Shown piece by piece: positions 50,952 through 60,413 of a DNA stretch of 64,000 bases; position 1 is the first letter of the stretch; every line of letters starts with the position of its first letter. The stretch comes from Hondaea fermentalgiana (lineage: Eukaryota; Sar; Bigyra; Thraustochytrida; Thraustochytriidae): positions 8,188 through 72,187 of the forward strand of contig NPFB01000111.1 of NCBI GenBank assembly GCA_014084085.1, read 5' to 3'. Position numbers and translations under genes: made by a program. The notes under the pieces were generated by a model. That model saw nothing but the letters and a program-made list of their open reading frames with translations. It searched no databases and had not been told where the DNA came from.

Positions 50952-52079
50952 CGCTCAGACCCGGATGCAAATGGATGAAGGAAACTCGTCTTGCGTGCGA
51001 GGTGCGGAGTTCTGGTCTGTTCGTAGACGTAGGCCGCCCAAGCACAAGATGAGTCTCTCTATTTGTTTGCTTGACTCTTGGCCTACTTGCTTTGCTCGCG
51101 AGACAGCGATGCCTTCCGATGTTCGGCCAACAATATCCTCTTCGCCTCCTTCGTTTTTAATTGTGTTTCGACTGCCTTCCATTGCTTGCGTCGCAAAGCA
51201 AATCCTCATGATGTCTTCGCAGTACGACATCCCGCTGCTTCTTATCTCATCTCACTAGCACACCCGACCAGAGCATCCACTTTCTTTCCCATTTTCTTGC
51301 AACAGCTCTTCGCGGCACGTGCAGCCAGCTAGAGACGCACCATAGATCTTTCCAAATAAACGTAGCGCACTCTCCCCCTGTGCGCGCCCGCTACATCATC
51401 CCGCTCTCCAGTCAACCGGCCAACCAGCCACCCAGCAAGCCTTGAACCAGCCGTAGTGGGAGTCTGCGTCCCCGTTTTCTTCGCCGGATCCATCGAGACT
51501 GCGCAACCCAGTTATCCGTTGAACGGCTTTGATGCCATTGTTTATACCCACCATATACCAGGCTTGTGCTGTGCTGTGTTGCGCTGTGCTTTTTGCTGGA
51601 GCAGGCTTTGGTCCATTCGCAGTCAGCCAAGACAGTAGTGGGAGCAGCACGAATCCACTACAGGACACGTACAAGCCAACGGGTTGTCTACCTTATACCT
51701 TATTTGTGATTGATTGTCTACCAAGAGTACCGTCGCTCCCTCGCAACGTTCGTTCGCCAGAAGCAGCGCGCACACCTGTTTCGCGGCCGGGGCGCGAAGG
51801 CCTCGAGCACGAATACCTCAAGGTGCCGTGCGCGCGAGAAGGCGCTTAGGGCGCTTGGGCACAAACACACTCGACGGACGCGTACGGACGCGTACGGACG
51901 CGTCACGTTTTGCATCGGCACGAGTAGCCACCACCTACCTCTGCACGCACGCTCTGCTCACACGCAAGCGTGGCAGACAACGAAACCTACGACGTGCAGC
52001 TGCCGCAAGCCAAAGTAAACAAGCAAATAAAAAGGAAAACCCATTTGCTTTCGAAATCTGAGGCAGCTAGCCATTCACG
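50952..52079. other. Divergent intergenic region
   Basis: 1.1 kb between two head-to-head starts. It contains GGACGCGTAC repeats at 51876-51905 (three copies) and TGTGCTGTG-like repeats near 51565. No gene is supported. Confidence 0.5.
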
Positions 52080-55000
52080 ATGGCGCCTCTCGTCGGCGCG
52101 GCGCCGACAGGGCCGTCCGCTTGGTCAAGCACCGACGTGCTCCGTATCAGCGTAGAAGGCAAAGGCATCATCGGTTTTGTCGAGGTCGGGTCCTCGAGTA
52201 ACTTGGTGGATGCTCGCCAAAAGATTGTGGCCGAAGTTGATGGTCTCTCGGACACAAACACCTTTCAGTTCCAGCTACCCGACGGAGTCCCCATCTCGCG
52301 CAAGCAAGAGGCTTGCATCCTTGCACGCGAGTTCCTTCCCGTAATTCATTTGCGCACTCGGGAGTCTGCGCACCACCGACAAGGTTCTCGGACCCCAACT
52401 GGCGCCAGTGCAAGCGCAGGTTCGGGCGCAGGCACAGGCACTGGTGCAGGCACAAGCACAGGCACAGGTGCAGGTGCAGGTGGTGCCCCTGCAAGCATGC
52501 AGGATCCGATTCGGCAGTCAACCCTGACAGCGCCATTTCATCGTCCGCTTCATCAGAATGCCCAAAGTGGAAGCTATGTAAGCAGCAAGGTCACAGTCAG
52601 CTTTCTTGGCGAACCCTATCACCTTTGGGTCACCACTGGATACACGTTTGCCCAGCTCCGGCGAGAAGCCGCGCGGTATTGGAGCTTTCCCTCGGACCAA
52701 GTTGTACTCATGGACGAGGATGGCTGCGCGTGGCCAGACTCAGCGATTATCAGCGCTGTTCTGGCAACAGGAATGCTTGACCGTCGCGAGATCTTGCTCG
52801 TGCGCAAGCCCGGAACCATGCTCGATCATGAAGGCTCAGTTGTGCGGCCTGAGTTTCGCAAGACCTTGCGGCACTCGGACAGCCCACGAGCCGGACCTGG
52901 CATTCGAACATCTCGCAGCGGGCCTCGCTCTCCACATCATGCAGCCGGGGTCGCGCTCTCTCTCGACACCTCCATTTCTCCGCGCGCAGGAGCGTTTTCA
53001 GCGCCATTGAGTACGGATCCTGAGCGACGCGAAGTGTCGACACTTTCGCGCCATCATCAACAGAAACGGCAATACCCACTGCGTGGCGATACAGAGGTCA
53101 TCGAAGTGCTTTCTCAACCCAGCGAGAGTGACACCGAGGCCGTTCCAGTGCGTGTCGACGGTCAAAATGGTGCCTTGGGCGGTCTCAATAGCAAGAACAG
53201 CCACACAGATGACGAAGAGGACGTGTATACCGAGATTCAAGTTGCAGCTTTTGACGAAAGAGAAACTCTGGGCGATGGCGGGGACGGACCTGAAGGCGGC
53301 ACCGGCGAGGAACACGCAGAGGATACGATCCGCGATGGCCTTTCTTGCGAGGAACGTAGCGAGTCTCTACTCTCGCCAGGGACCCACGGACCTTCCACGC
53401 CACACGCGGGAGGCACTACCGCTGCCAATGTGGTGATGGAACGTTATGCGGATCTGTGGCGCGCCTTTACGTATTACTGCGCCCAGATTGACTCAAACAG
53501 GCCTTTCAGCATGGACCGGCGAGGTTTCTATGGTTTTCTGCAGGACTGTAATCTCGTGGACGATCACAGCTTCACTCCTGCCAAACTCAACCTCATCTTC
53601 ACCGCGACGTGCAAGAGCGGCTCGCGCAGCAACCGCATGTGCTTTGCCGACTTTCTCGACGCTCTCATGATGCTTGCGCGTAAAATTCGACAAAAACAGA
53701 GCGCGCGTAAACCTCCAGGTTCCCCGAGTCAGCGCCATCTCACCGCAGCAGAAAAGGCCCAGGAGGAGTATACTATCCTGGCGAGCTTTGTGCAGCTGCT
53801 CACGCACGTGATACTTCCTCGCGCAGCTACGTGGAACTTGCGCAAATGGGACATGCATGCCGACCTCGCCGAGCGGCCCGAGGTCCTTGCCACGCTGCAG
53901 CCCTTTGTCAAGCCCTTTTACGAGATCTTCGGCTTTTACGCTCCTGCAGTACCCTCCAACAAGCTCGACATGGAAACCGACGCCTGCTTTTATTGGCCAA
54001 CCTTTTCTACCTTTTCTCTCGATTTCCAGTTTGCCGAACTCAACATCCGCCCATGGCTTGCTGAAATTTACGTTTGCGCTGCAAGCCAAGTCCCCCTGCC
54101 ACTCAAAGGTCGCGCATCTTCTTCTCAGGGTGCCAAACTCGGGTTTGCCTACGAAGATGCCGATGAGCCCGAGCGGTCGCAGCCGCTCATGACACAGCAG
54201 AGATACCTCTTGCAGCACGCCTCGGGCGATCCAATATGGGAACGTCCGACCATGCGCTTTGGTCAGTTTCTCGGCGCGCTTCTTCGTGTGGCATGGTACG
54301 CTTTTCCGGACCTGGCCACAGGCCGGCGGCCTGAGCTGGCGGTCAAGGCTCTTGTGCAGCACTTTTCCAAGTGCCTTCGCAAATCATACGTCATGGACAT
54401 TGTCGAGAAACGTAAAGACGTCAGCAAGTACCCGCATGGGCTACTTTCCGGAACCAAGATGCTCTACAAGCGTTACGTGGACATGTGGAAACACGACGGC
54501 CAGCCCGATTATCTTTCCGACGAAGATCTTTCCGATGACGAAGACAACAATGCCGTATACCACGTGACGGACCCCGAGCAGGCTTTAGGCAACGCCGCGT
54601 CCGCGCCACTGACCCCGGGGGCGCTTTCCCGCGCCAGCGACTGGGCCTCGCCGCCTGCAAACCGGCGACGCAGCCTCAGCGCAGGGACAAAACGGTCTGG
54701 CGGCTCTGCGTCGAACCGCCGCGACCACGCCGCGTCATTTCTTGGGGACGGGCGCCGCGTCCTCGAGCAGCTCGTCGCCGCCGAAGAGGCACGCACGGCT
54801 GGAGGAAACCCGAACGGACCCGCTGTCGCCGCGCTGCTCGGGCTCCAGGACCGCTCGCCGACTCACGACCAGCAGCAGCAGCAGGCCATGCGCGAGAGGT
54901 CTCGCTCTGCCTTTGGGCTCCTCGACGGCGACGACGAGGATGATGCCGAGGGCGTCGAGCATCGTCTCGAGGGACTCTTCGGAAGTGACCAAGACCTCCT

Positions 55001-55988
55001 GCGGGGACAGCAGTCTCCCTTTACCCTCGGCCACGACGGCTCTCTTGGCAACACAAAGCTCGCGCAAGGAGGCTCTCTGGCGCACTCGCCTGCGCGCGCG
55101 GGCGAGTCAAAAGGGCTCTTGGCGCGCGACAGCTCCGCGGACGTGGATCCGAACGGAAAGACATCCCCGCGCTGCTCCGTGAGCACGCAGAGTCCGCGGG
55201 ACTTTGGCCTCAAGCCCATCGACGCCCCGACGCGCGCGAGCGCCACGGAATTGTCCGCAGACAAAAGCACTGGCGGCGACCGCGACGGCTCTGTCGAAAA
55301 AATAAACGATCTGTCGGGATGTCTCGACAGCGAGGAGAAAGACAACAGCGGCGACTCAGAGATGGACAGCTCGAGCGACGATGCTGACACGTCAACGTTG
55401 CGGTCGAAACGGAGCATGGCCAAATCGAGCGCAGGAGGACCCACATCGGGCATATCAACGAGTGAGGCGCAGAACAGCCAGATCCCGCACCTTAGTGACA
55501 ATGCGGACGGTTCGCTCACCCTGGCTTCAGTCGATCTCCTGGGACGTGTAAGCCAGCCGACGTATGAATTACTTTGCCACGGTGGGGTATTTCTCAAGCA
55601 TGGTAGGCGGGGTTACCCCCACCGTCGCTTTGTGTGGTGCGACGAACGCCTCCAGCGGGTATATTGGTGTCCCGTGGACCGCAAACCGTCCAAATCAGGA
55701 CCCCGTGTCCGTGCGCGTTCGCTCGCAGTGCAAGAAATTACTCAGGTTACGGACGGCTTGCAAACAGACCGTCTGCAACGGTTGCTCAAACCCAACACGG
55801 GCCCTTGGCATCTTCGTCGGCGTTCGGGATCGGTTTCTTCGGACAGCGGTGTAGAGATTAAACGCTCCCTTTGCTTTTCCCTGCATGGAAAGGACCGTAC
55901 TTTGGATCTCGAGGCAGATGATGGCGAGCTCCGCGGAGAATGGATTGGTGCCTTTGAAGAGATTCTACGTCTTCAGCGTCATGACTGA
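52080..55988 (+). CDS. Ubl-Ubl-p25alpha(TPPP)-PH multidomain protein
   Basis: 1302 aa. Two ubiquitin-like segments lie at about 18-97 and 162-240 (the second starts SKVTVSFLGEPYHLWV). An Ala/Gly/Thr linker encoded by GCAGGCACA repeats separates them. Residues about 450-545 match a p25-alpha/TPPP domain: WRAFTYYCAQID, MDRRGFYGFLQDCNLVDD, FTPAKLNLIFTATCKSG, FADFLDALMMLARK. Residues about 575-830 are a helical region with no family that I recognise. A long acidic, Ser-rich segment follows. The C-terminus (about 1160-1300) is a PH-like domain starting LCHGGVFLKHG and ending in the helix EWIGAFEEILRLQ with its conserved Trp. TPPP proteins bind tubulin and are typical of ciliated eukaryotes; PH domains bind phosphoinositides or proteins. 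A microtubule-membrane linker is a reasonable inference. Domain limits are by eye. Confidence 0.7.
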   Translation: MAPLVGAAPTGPSAWSSTDVLRISVEGKGIIGFVEVGSSSNLVDARQKIVAEVDGLSDTNTFQFQLPDGVPISRKQEACILAREFLPVIHLRTRESAHHRQGSRTPTGASASAGSGAGTGTGAGTSTGTGAGAGGAPASMQDPIRQSTLTAPFHRPLHQNAQSGSYVSSKVTVSFLGEPYHLWVTTGYTFAQLRREAARYWSFPSDQVVLMDEDGCAWPDSAIISAVLATGMLDRREILLVRKPGTMLDHEGSVVRPEFRKTLRHSDSPRAGPGIRTSRSGPRSPHHAAGVALSLDTSISPRAGAFSAPLSTDPERREVSTLSRHHQQKRQYPLRGDTEVIEVLSQPSESDTEAVPVRVDGQNGALGGLNSKNSHTDDEEDVYTEIQVAAFDERETLGDGGDGPEGGTGEEHAEDTIRDGLSCEERSESLLSPGTHGPSTPHAGGTTAANVVMERYADLWRAFTYYCAQIDSNRPFSMDRRGFYGFLQDCNLVDDHSFTPAKLNLIFTATCKSGSRSNRMCFADFLDALMMLARKIRQKQSARKPPGSPSQRHLTAAEKAQEEYTILASFVQLLTHVILPRAATWNLRKWDMHADLAERPEVLATLQPFVKPFYEIFGFYAPAVPSNKLDMETDACFYWPTFSTFSLDFQFAELNIRPWLAEIYVCAASQVPLPLKGRASSSQGAKLGFAYEDADEPERSQPLMTQQRYLLQHASGDPIWERPTMRFGQFLGALLRVAWYAFPDLATGRRPELAVKALVQHFSKCLRKSYVMDIVEKRKDVSKYPHGLLSGTKMLYKRYVDMWKHDGQPDYLSDEDLSDDEDNNAVYHVTDPEQALGNAASAPLTPGALSRASDWASPPANRRRSLSAGTKRSGGSASNRRDHAASFLGDGRRVLEQLVAAEEARTAGGNPNGPAVAALLGLQDRSPTHDQQQQQAMRERSRSAFGLLDGDDEDDAEGVEHRLEGLFGSDQDLLRGQQSPFTLGHDGSLGNTKLAQGGSLAHSPARAGESKGLLARDSSADVDPNGKTSPRCSVSTQSPRDFGLKPIDAPTRASATELSADKSTGGDRDGSVEKINDLSGCLDSEEKDNSGDSEMDSSSDDADTSTLRSKRSMAKSSAGGPTSGISTSEAQNSQIPHLSDNADGSLTLASVDLLGRVSQPTYELLCHGGVFLKHGRRGYPHRRFVWCDERLQRVYWCPVDRKPSKSGPRVRARSLAVQEITQVTDGLQTDRLQRLLKPNTGPWHLRRRSGSVSSDSGVEIKRSLCFSLHGKDRTLDLEADDGELRGEWIGAFEEILRLQRHD

Positions 55989-56207
55989 TCAAAACGAGGG
56001 GTAGAATGATGAAGAGGAAGCTAATTTTAAAAAAGTATAAAATGTGCGCATGAACAGTGACTCGGACTCATTTCCTTTGAAAGCAATGGATTATTAATTT
56101 TTAAGCAGGATCGTCGTCGTAATGGGATAATTATAAAACAAGAAGAAAACGACAGATGACGACGATGATGTCAATGAGAAAACGAATACAAAAGATGCGA
56201 AAAAAAA

Positions 56208-59200
56208 TCAACTTTGTTTTGTTAGTGCTGCGAGATCGAACCGCGCTCGCTCCTCTGCGTCCATGTCGACGATTCCACGAGTGAAAATCGTCTCACGAAA
56301 GAAGACATCGAGATCTCGATGCAATGGCTTTGCTCGCTCTTTTTCCTCGGGAAGGGGCGGTGCAAGTTTGGTCCTTGCATCTTTGAGTTTGTGCCTCGCT
56401 GCCAGAGATGCCTTGGCTCGTGCCTCTACCTCGCATGCCCGAAAGCTTGCCTCTACCTCGGGCGAGGCAAGTAACAGTTCGTGATACGCCTGTGTCCACA
56501 TATCCATTTCGGTACTGGGCTCTGCCTTGACGTCGCGGTGCTCGGCCTTTGCCAAGCGCGCATGCTGAAGACGAAGAAGCGACTCAATCGTGCAAAGACC
56601 TGGAGGAATCTCGCTCAAGAGCAGCTGATACCGTCTTGTCCGCAACGCACGAGGATCGCGAGCAGGCAACATTGCAAGAATCTCCATGATGGCTTGTTTC
56701 GCCGCAACAACTAGATCGAGTACGCGTCTCGTGCCTTCCGGATCGCCACGGTCGGAGATGATTGCTGCGTGTCTTCCAAGGTCGGCCGACTGCTTGAGAG
56801 TATTCTGGAGACGGACGAGATCAGATAAGAGCCCGCGCATATCGTCAAGCTGCCCGCGATGCGCTGCTCGTGTTGGACCCTTTTTCACAAGCTCAAGATT
56901 ATCGGCGAGCTTGTGAATAACGCCAAGAAAGAGCACGAAACTTTCAGTCGGAGCACCAGACTCCATGCCGAGGCTCTCTGTACGAGCACAGAACATCTGC
57001 ATTACCTTGATAATGTCGCGCACGCAGACTTCGTTACAAAGTAGTCTCTCAACATCTTGGTGCCCTAGAAGTGAATAGAGTACAGCTGCCAGAGAAAGCT
57101 GAAACGAATTCATCTCTGCTTCACTACTTTTGGGTGAGGCTCCACTACTTCTTGGTGAGGCTTCACCACTTTTTGGTGAGACTTCACTTGTCTCTGGCTT
57201 GTCCTGAGAGGTTTCTAGAGAGAGGAGAAGCGCTTTGGGCACAGTTTCGAGCGACTTTGCCTCGAGCAAGGTACTGCAAAAGGGCTGCGAAGCCCTCGTC
57301 AAGTGCAAGAGAACGAGCGCCGTTAATCCGCGACGTTCACCAGAAGCAGTCATTTCTTGCGGCAAGGCCGTCGAGGGACGTGCTTTGTCGAGACCTAGCG
57401 TAAGTGTACCGAGGAGAATGGACGCGAGAAATCGTCGCTGGTCGCTACCTTCAAGAGTCGGCGAAGCAGCGTGGTTCACGTGAGTGCATCGCAGTAAGCG
57501 AAAAAGTACGTATAGAATGCGGCGGTGCAGTTCTGGGTCGGTCTCCGGAAGTCCATTGATGAGAAGCATCGAGAGAACATCGCTGTAAAGGCCTTGAAGT
57601 GCGTCGGCTTCGTCGCGACAGCGATCGAAAGCACTCACGTCTGCCATTTCTGACAGCCAATAAATCAGAGCCGAGATGCTTGAAAATATTGTGTCCGCGT
57701 CTTTGTCAAGCGCAATGGGGATCTCACCGCGAAAGACGCGAAGGCGCATAGATAACGCGCGTGCAAGCGTACCAAGATTTGCAGGTGAACTTTCGTCCAT
57801 AACAATTTCGTGCCGCCGTTCCTTGTTCTCGAGACGCAGAAGATTCTCGCCAATCTGCACGAGTCCAGATCCACAATGTAATTTTCTTGCACCATCATCG
57901 CTGACATAGTCCGGTGCGCCCCCGATCAAATCGGAAGCTTGTTGATTTTTGTTCAATAGCAGGAAGACTGTTCTGCAAGTGCTCGAAGCTGCTGCCTGGA
58001 TCGCCAAATGAGTCTCGGAAGCGTCGGCGTCAGGTGTGGTGGCGATCTCGAAACCTTTGCCGACCTCAGTACCGGGTCGCTCCAGAAGCCTCTCGCAGCA
58101 GCATGAGGTCAGAGCAACGAGGAACTGAATCAGCGATAGATGCTCTGGCTCGTCGAGTTGCAGGTCTGACCTTATGGTGCGAAGGAGACCTGCCGAGAGG
58201 AGCGCGCGAGCCCATCGATGTTGTTGGCCCTCACCTAAAGACACCTCGGTCTCCGTCTTTGCAAAGAGGGCCTCTTGTAGACTTGTGAGGAGCACCCAGC
58301 GAAAGACCTGCGTTCCTGGCAACGACACGAGGTCGACAATGAGAGGAGCGACCACACGGCGCAGAGCCTCTGTCGACGTCGTTGCGCCGAGACGCTCGTA
58401 CACCAGCGCTGCCCGCTCGAGAGTCTCAACATCGAAATCGCTTCGTCGTGTCAGCAATCTGTGCAGAGACTCCATAAGGTCCTGAACCGAGGCGAGCGGG
58501 TCGCGAAGCACGAGACGCTCGACGAGTTCCAACAGCGTCTGCAGCTGGATTTGATCCGGTTCCCCAGGACGGCAATGGACCGCCTCGTCGACGAGCAGCT
58601 TTTGGGTAATTTCGCAGGCCTGTGTGCAAGGCGTAAAGTTGCGGCAGGTGCCGAGCAAGGGAGCGTAGAACGCGGGGCGCGAGAGGCGGCCTTCGCCGTC
58701 GGCGTCAAGAAGAGCAGCGTTCTTGTGACGGATCTCCTCGACCCGCAAAAGGTGGGCCCAAAGGTGGCCCACGGCGTTTTCTGCGAGCGCCGGGTCGCGC
58801 AGCACCTGGTCCTTGAGCTCGCGGACTCGCGAGAGGAGCGCATCCTCCGCATTTTCGCGTGCAGACGACACGGGCCGTCTCGCGGGCTGCGGCACGGCGG
58901 ACTTGCCGTCGGCATCTGCCAGAGCAGCGCCTGCGAGAAGCAGCGTCTCTGGAGCCAGGGCGAGCGCGGCCCGCAGGAGGTCGAGAAACGCAGACACACA
59001 GGGCTCCTGGGACCTACCGTCTTCGCCAGGGCCCGCCTGGGTGTGGAAAAGAGACCGCGCTCGCGCAGCAGGAGCGATTTTCCGATTGCGGCCGCTGGCG
59101 TTGCGTGAGGTCGAGAGGTTCTGCGCTGTGGTGGGGTCATCCCTGGCTGTCGCTCGAGCTGTTGCCCCTCCTGTGCCTTGTGCACCAGGTCCAGAAATCA

Positions 59201-60413
59201 CATTGTCGAGGCTCTCATGACGCTCCTGTTCAGCATCGTCTCGTTCCAGGAGCTCATCTACGGGCCCGGCGAGCTGCATAGTAAGGAGGCGGAGCACCGC
59301 CTCCGCAAGTTCTCGCGCGGCAACAGAATCAAGGGCGAGCGAGCGCGAGCGCGTGACGAGGTTTGAGAGCGCCTTTGCGGCGGCATCGATAGTCCTCGGG
59401 TTCTTGGCGAAACCGAGATGGCTTGCACGCGTCGCAAGCGTCTTGACCAGCTGCCCGTCCATGCTGGTGGCCAGGACCTCGGCACCGTGTCTGTCGCCGG
59501 CCATGGCTGCTAAAAAATGCAAGAGACTGACATCGGCGCGCTCGCGCACGCGCAGGGCCTCAGTGCCGGACTCGAAGCGCATGCGCTGCGTGCGGTCGTG
59601 GGCGGCAAAGGCAAAGGCGAAGGTTTCCTGCGTCGCCCAGATCTCGCGCACAGCCTTGCTGCACGGCGCGACAAGCGCCATGATTTGAAGCCAGGAAAGT
59701 GCCACGTACAGCCAGGCGCATGCGCTTTCATGGCCATTTGCGGTCTCAATCTGTGCGATGGCGGCTGCGCCAAGCTTAGAAGCCGCAAAGGGCAAGGTGC
59801 CGAGGCGCGCGACGTCTGCCAGAAAGGCCTCGCGGATACTCGTCTCGCTGGACAGCAAGGTTTCGAGTGCCTGCACGGCGGGGCGCATCATTTCGTGCCC
59901 AGTTCGACGTGAGACGCGATCGAGGAGCTTGCACAGACTTGCTGCGACAGCAAGACGCTGCAGACGCTCGGGGAAGCGCCGAGCGTCATCTGCAAAGTCC
60001 TCAAAGAGCTCGATGCGCTGCCGCGAGCGGAGCATGGAAAACTCGGTGGCGTCGAACTTGCTGCAGTACTTGATCTCGAGCTCGCGCTGCTGCAATGCGC
60101 GCGGCGCGCCCGCTGCCGCCGTCGTCGCCCCGCTCGCATCGCTGATCTCGCTGCGCAGCGAGGCCTCGGACACGGACCCGGAGAGTTGCCGTCTGAATTT
60201 CTGCAGAATCGTGCCCCGCTTGGGGCGCGACGCGTGGCCCTCTTCGAAGGATCCCTCAGACCCGTTGTCGCCCTCGGCGGTCCCCTCGTCCTGCCGCAGC
60301 GCGTCCGCCGCCTCGAGCTCGCGCAGCACGTCTTCCGGGTCCGGGTGCACGAGGCGGCCGCCGCTGTTGCTCCCGAGGCTGCCTCTTCTCCTCCTCCTCG
60401 CGAAGATGCCCAT
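56208..60413 (-). CDS. Hypothetical 1401-aa helical (possibly ARM/HEAT-like) protein
   Basis: Not recognised. It starts MGIFARRRRRGS; the Gly2 is not followed by Ser/Thr at position 6, so myristoylation is uncertain. After a Ser-rich basic N-terminus (1-130) the protein is almost all predicted helix, with recurring Leu/Ala-rich segments such as SLCKLLDRVSRR, AVQALETLLSS, DAAAKALSNLVTRS and LVALTSCCCERLLE, a texture typical of alpha-solenoids. About residues 1075-1105 hold three 7-8-aa repeats (SPKSGEA-type), encoded by 21-24-bp units at 57121-57190. No membrane segment or catalytic motif is visible. It converges on the PH gene with 219 bp between the stops. A scaffold or regulator role is only a guess. 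Confidence 0.7.
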   Translation of the reverse strand: MGIFARRRRRGSLGSNSGGRLVHPDPEDVLRELEAADALRQDEGTAEGDNGSEGSFEEGHASRPKRGTILQKFRRQLSGSVSEASLRSEISDASGATTAAAGAPRALQQRELEIKYCSKFDATEFSMLRSRQRIELFEDFADDARRFPERLQRLAVAASLCKLLDRVSRRTGHEMMRPAVQALETLLSSETSIREAFLADVARLGTLPFAASKLGAAAIAQIETANGHESACAWLYVALSWLQIMALVAPCSKAVREIWATQETFAFAFAAHDRTQRMRFESGTEALRVRERADVSLLHFLAAMAGDRHGAEVLATSMDGQLVKTLATRASHLGFAKNPRTIDAAAKALSNLVTRSRSLALDSVAARELAEAVLRLLTMQLAGPVDELLERDDAEQERHESLDNVISGPGAQGTGGATARATARDDPTTAQNLSTSRNASGRNRKIAPAARARSLFHTQAGPGEDGRSQEPCVSAFLDLLRAALALAPETLLLAGAALADADGKSAVPQPARRPVSSARENAEDALLSRVRELKDQVLRDPALAENAVGHLWAHLLRVEEIRHKNAALLDADGEGRLSRPAFYAPLLGTCRNFTPCTQACEITQKLLVDEAVHCRPGEPDQIQLQTLLELVERLVLRDPLASVQDLMESLHRLLTRRSDFDVETLERAALVYERLGATTSTEALRRVVAPLIVDLVSLPGTQVFRWVLLTSLQEALFAKTETEVSLGEGQQHRWARALLSAGLLRTIRSDLQLDEPEHLSLIQFLVALTSCCCERLLERPGTEVGKGFEIATTPDADASETHLAIQAAASSTCRTVFLLLNKNQQASDLIGGAPDYVSDDGARKLHCGSGLVQIGENLLRLENKERRHEIVMDESSPANLGTLARALSMRLRVFRGEIPIALDKDADTIFSSISALIYWLSEMADVSAFDRCRDEADALQGLYSDVLSMLLINGLPETDPELHRRILYVLFRLLRCTHVNHAASPTLEGSDQRRFLASILLGTLTLGLDKARPSTALPQEMTASGERRGLTALVLLHLTRASQPFCSTLLEAKSLETVPKALLLSLETSQDKPETSEVSPKSGEASPRSSGASPKSSEAEMNSFQLSLAAVLYSLLGHQDVERLLCNEVCVRDIIKVMQMFCARTESLGMESGAPTESFVLFLGVIHKLADNLELVKKGPTRAAHRGQLDDMRGLLSDLVRLQNTLKQSADLGRHAAIISDRGDPEGTRRVLDLVVAAKQAIMEILAMLPARDPRALRTRRYQLLLSEIPPGLCTIESLLRLQHARLAKAEHRDVKAEPSTEMDMWTQAYHELLLASPEVEASFRACEVEARAKASLAARHKLKDARTKLAPPLPEEKERAKPLHRDLDVFFRETIFTRGIVDMDAEERARFDLAALTKQS

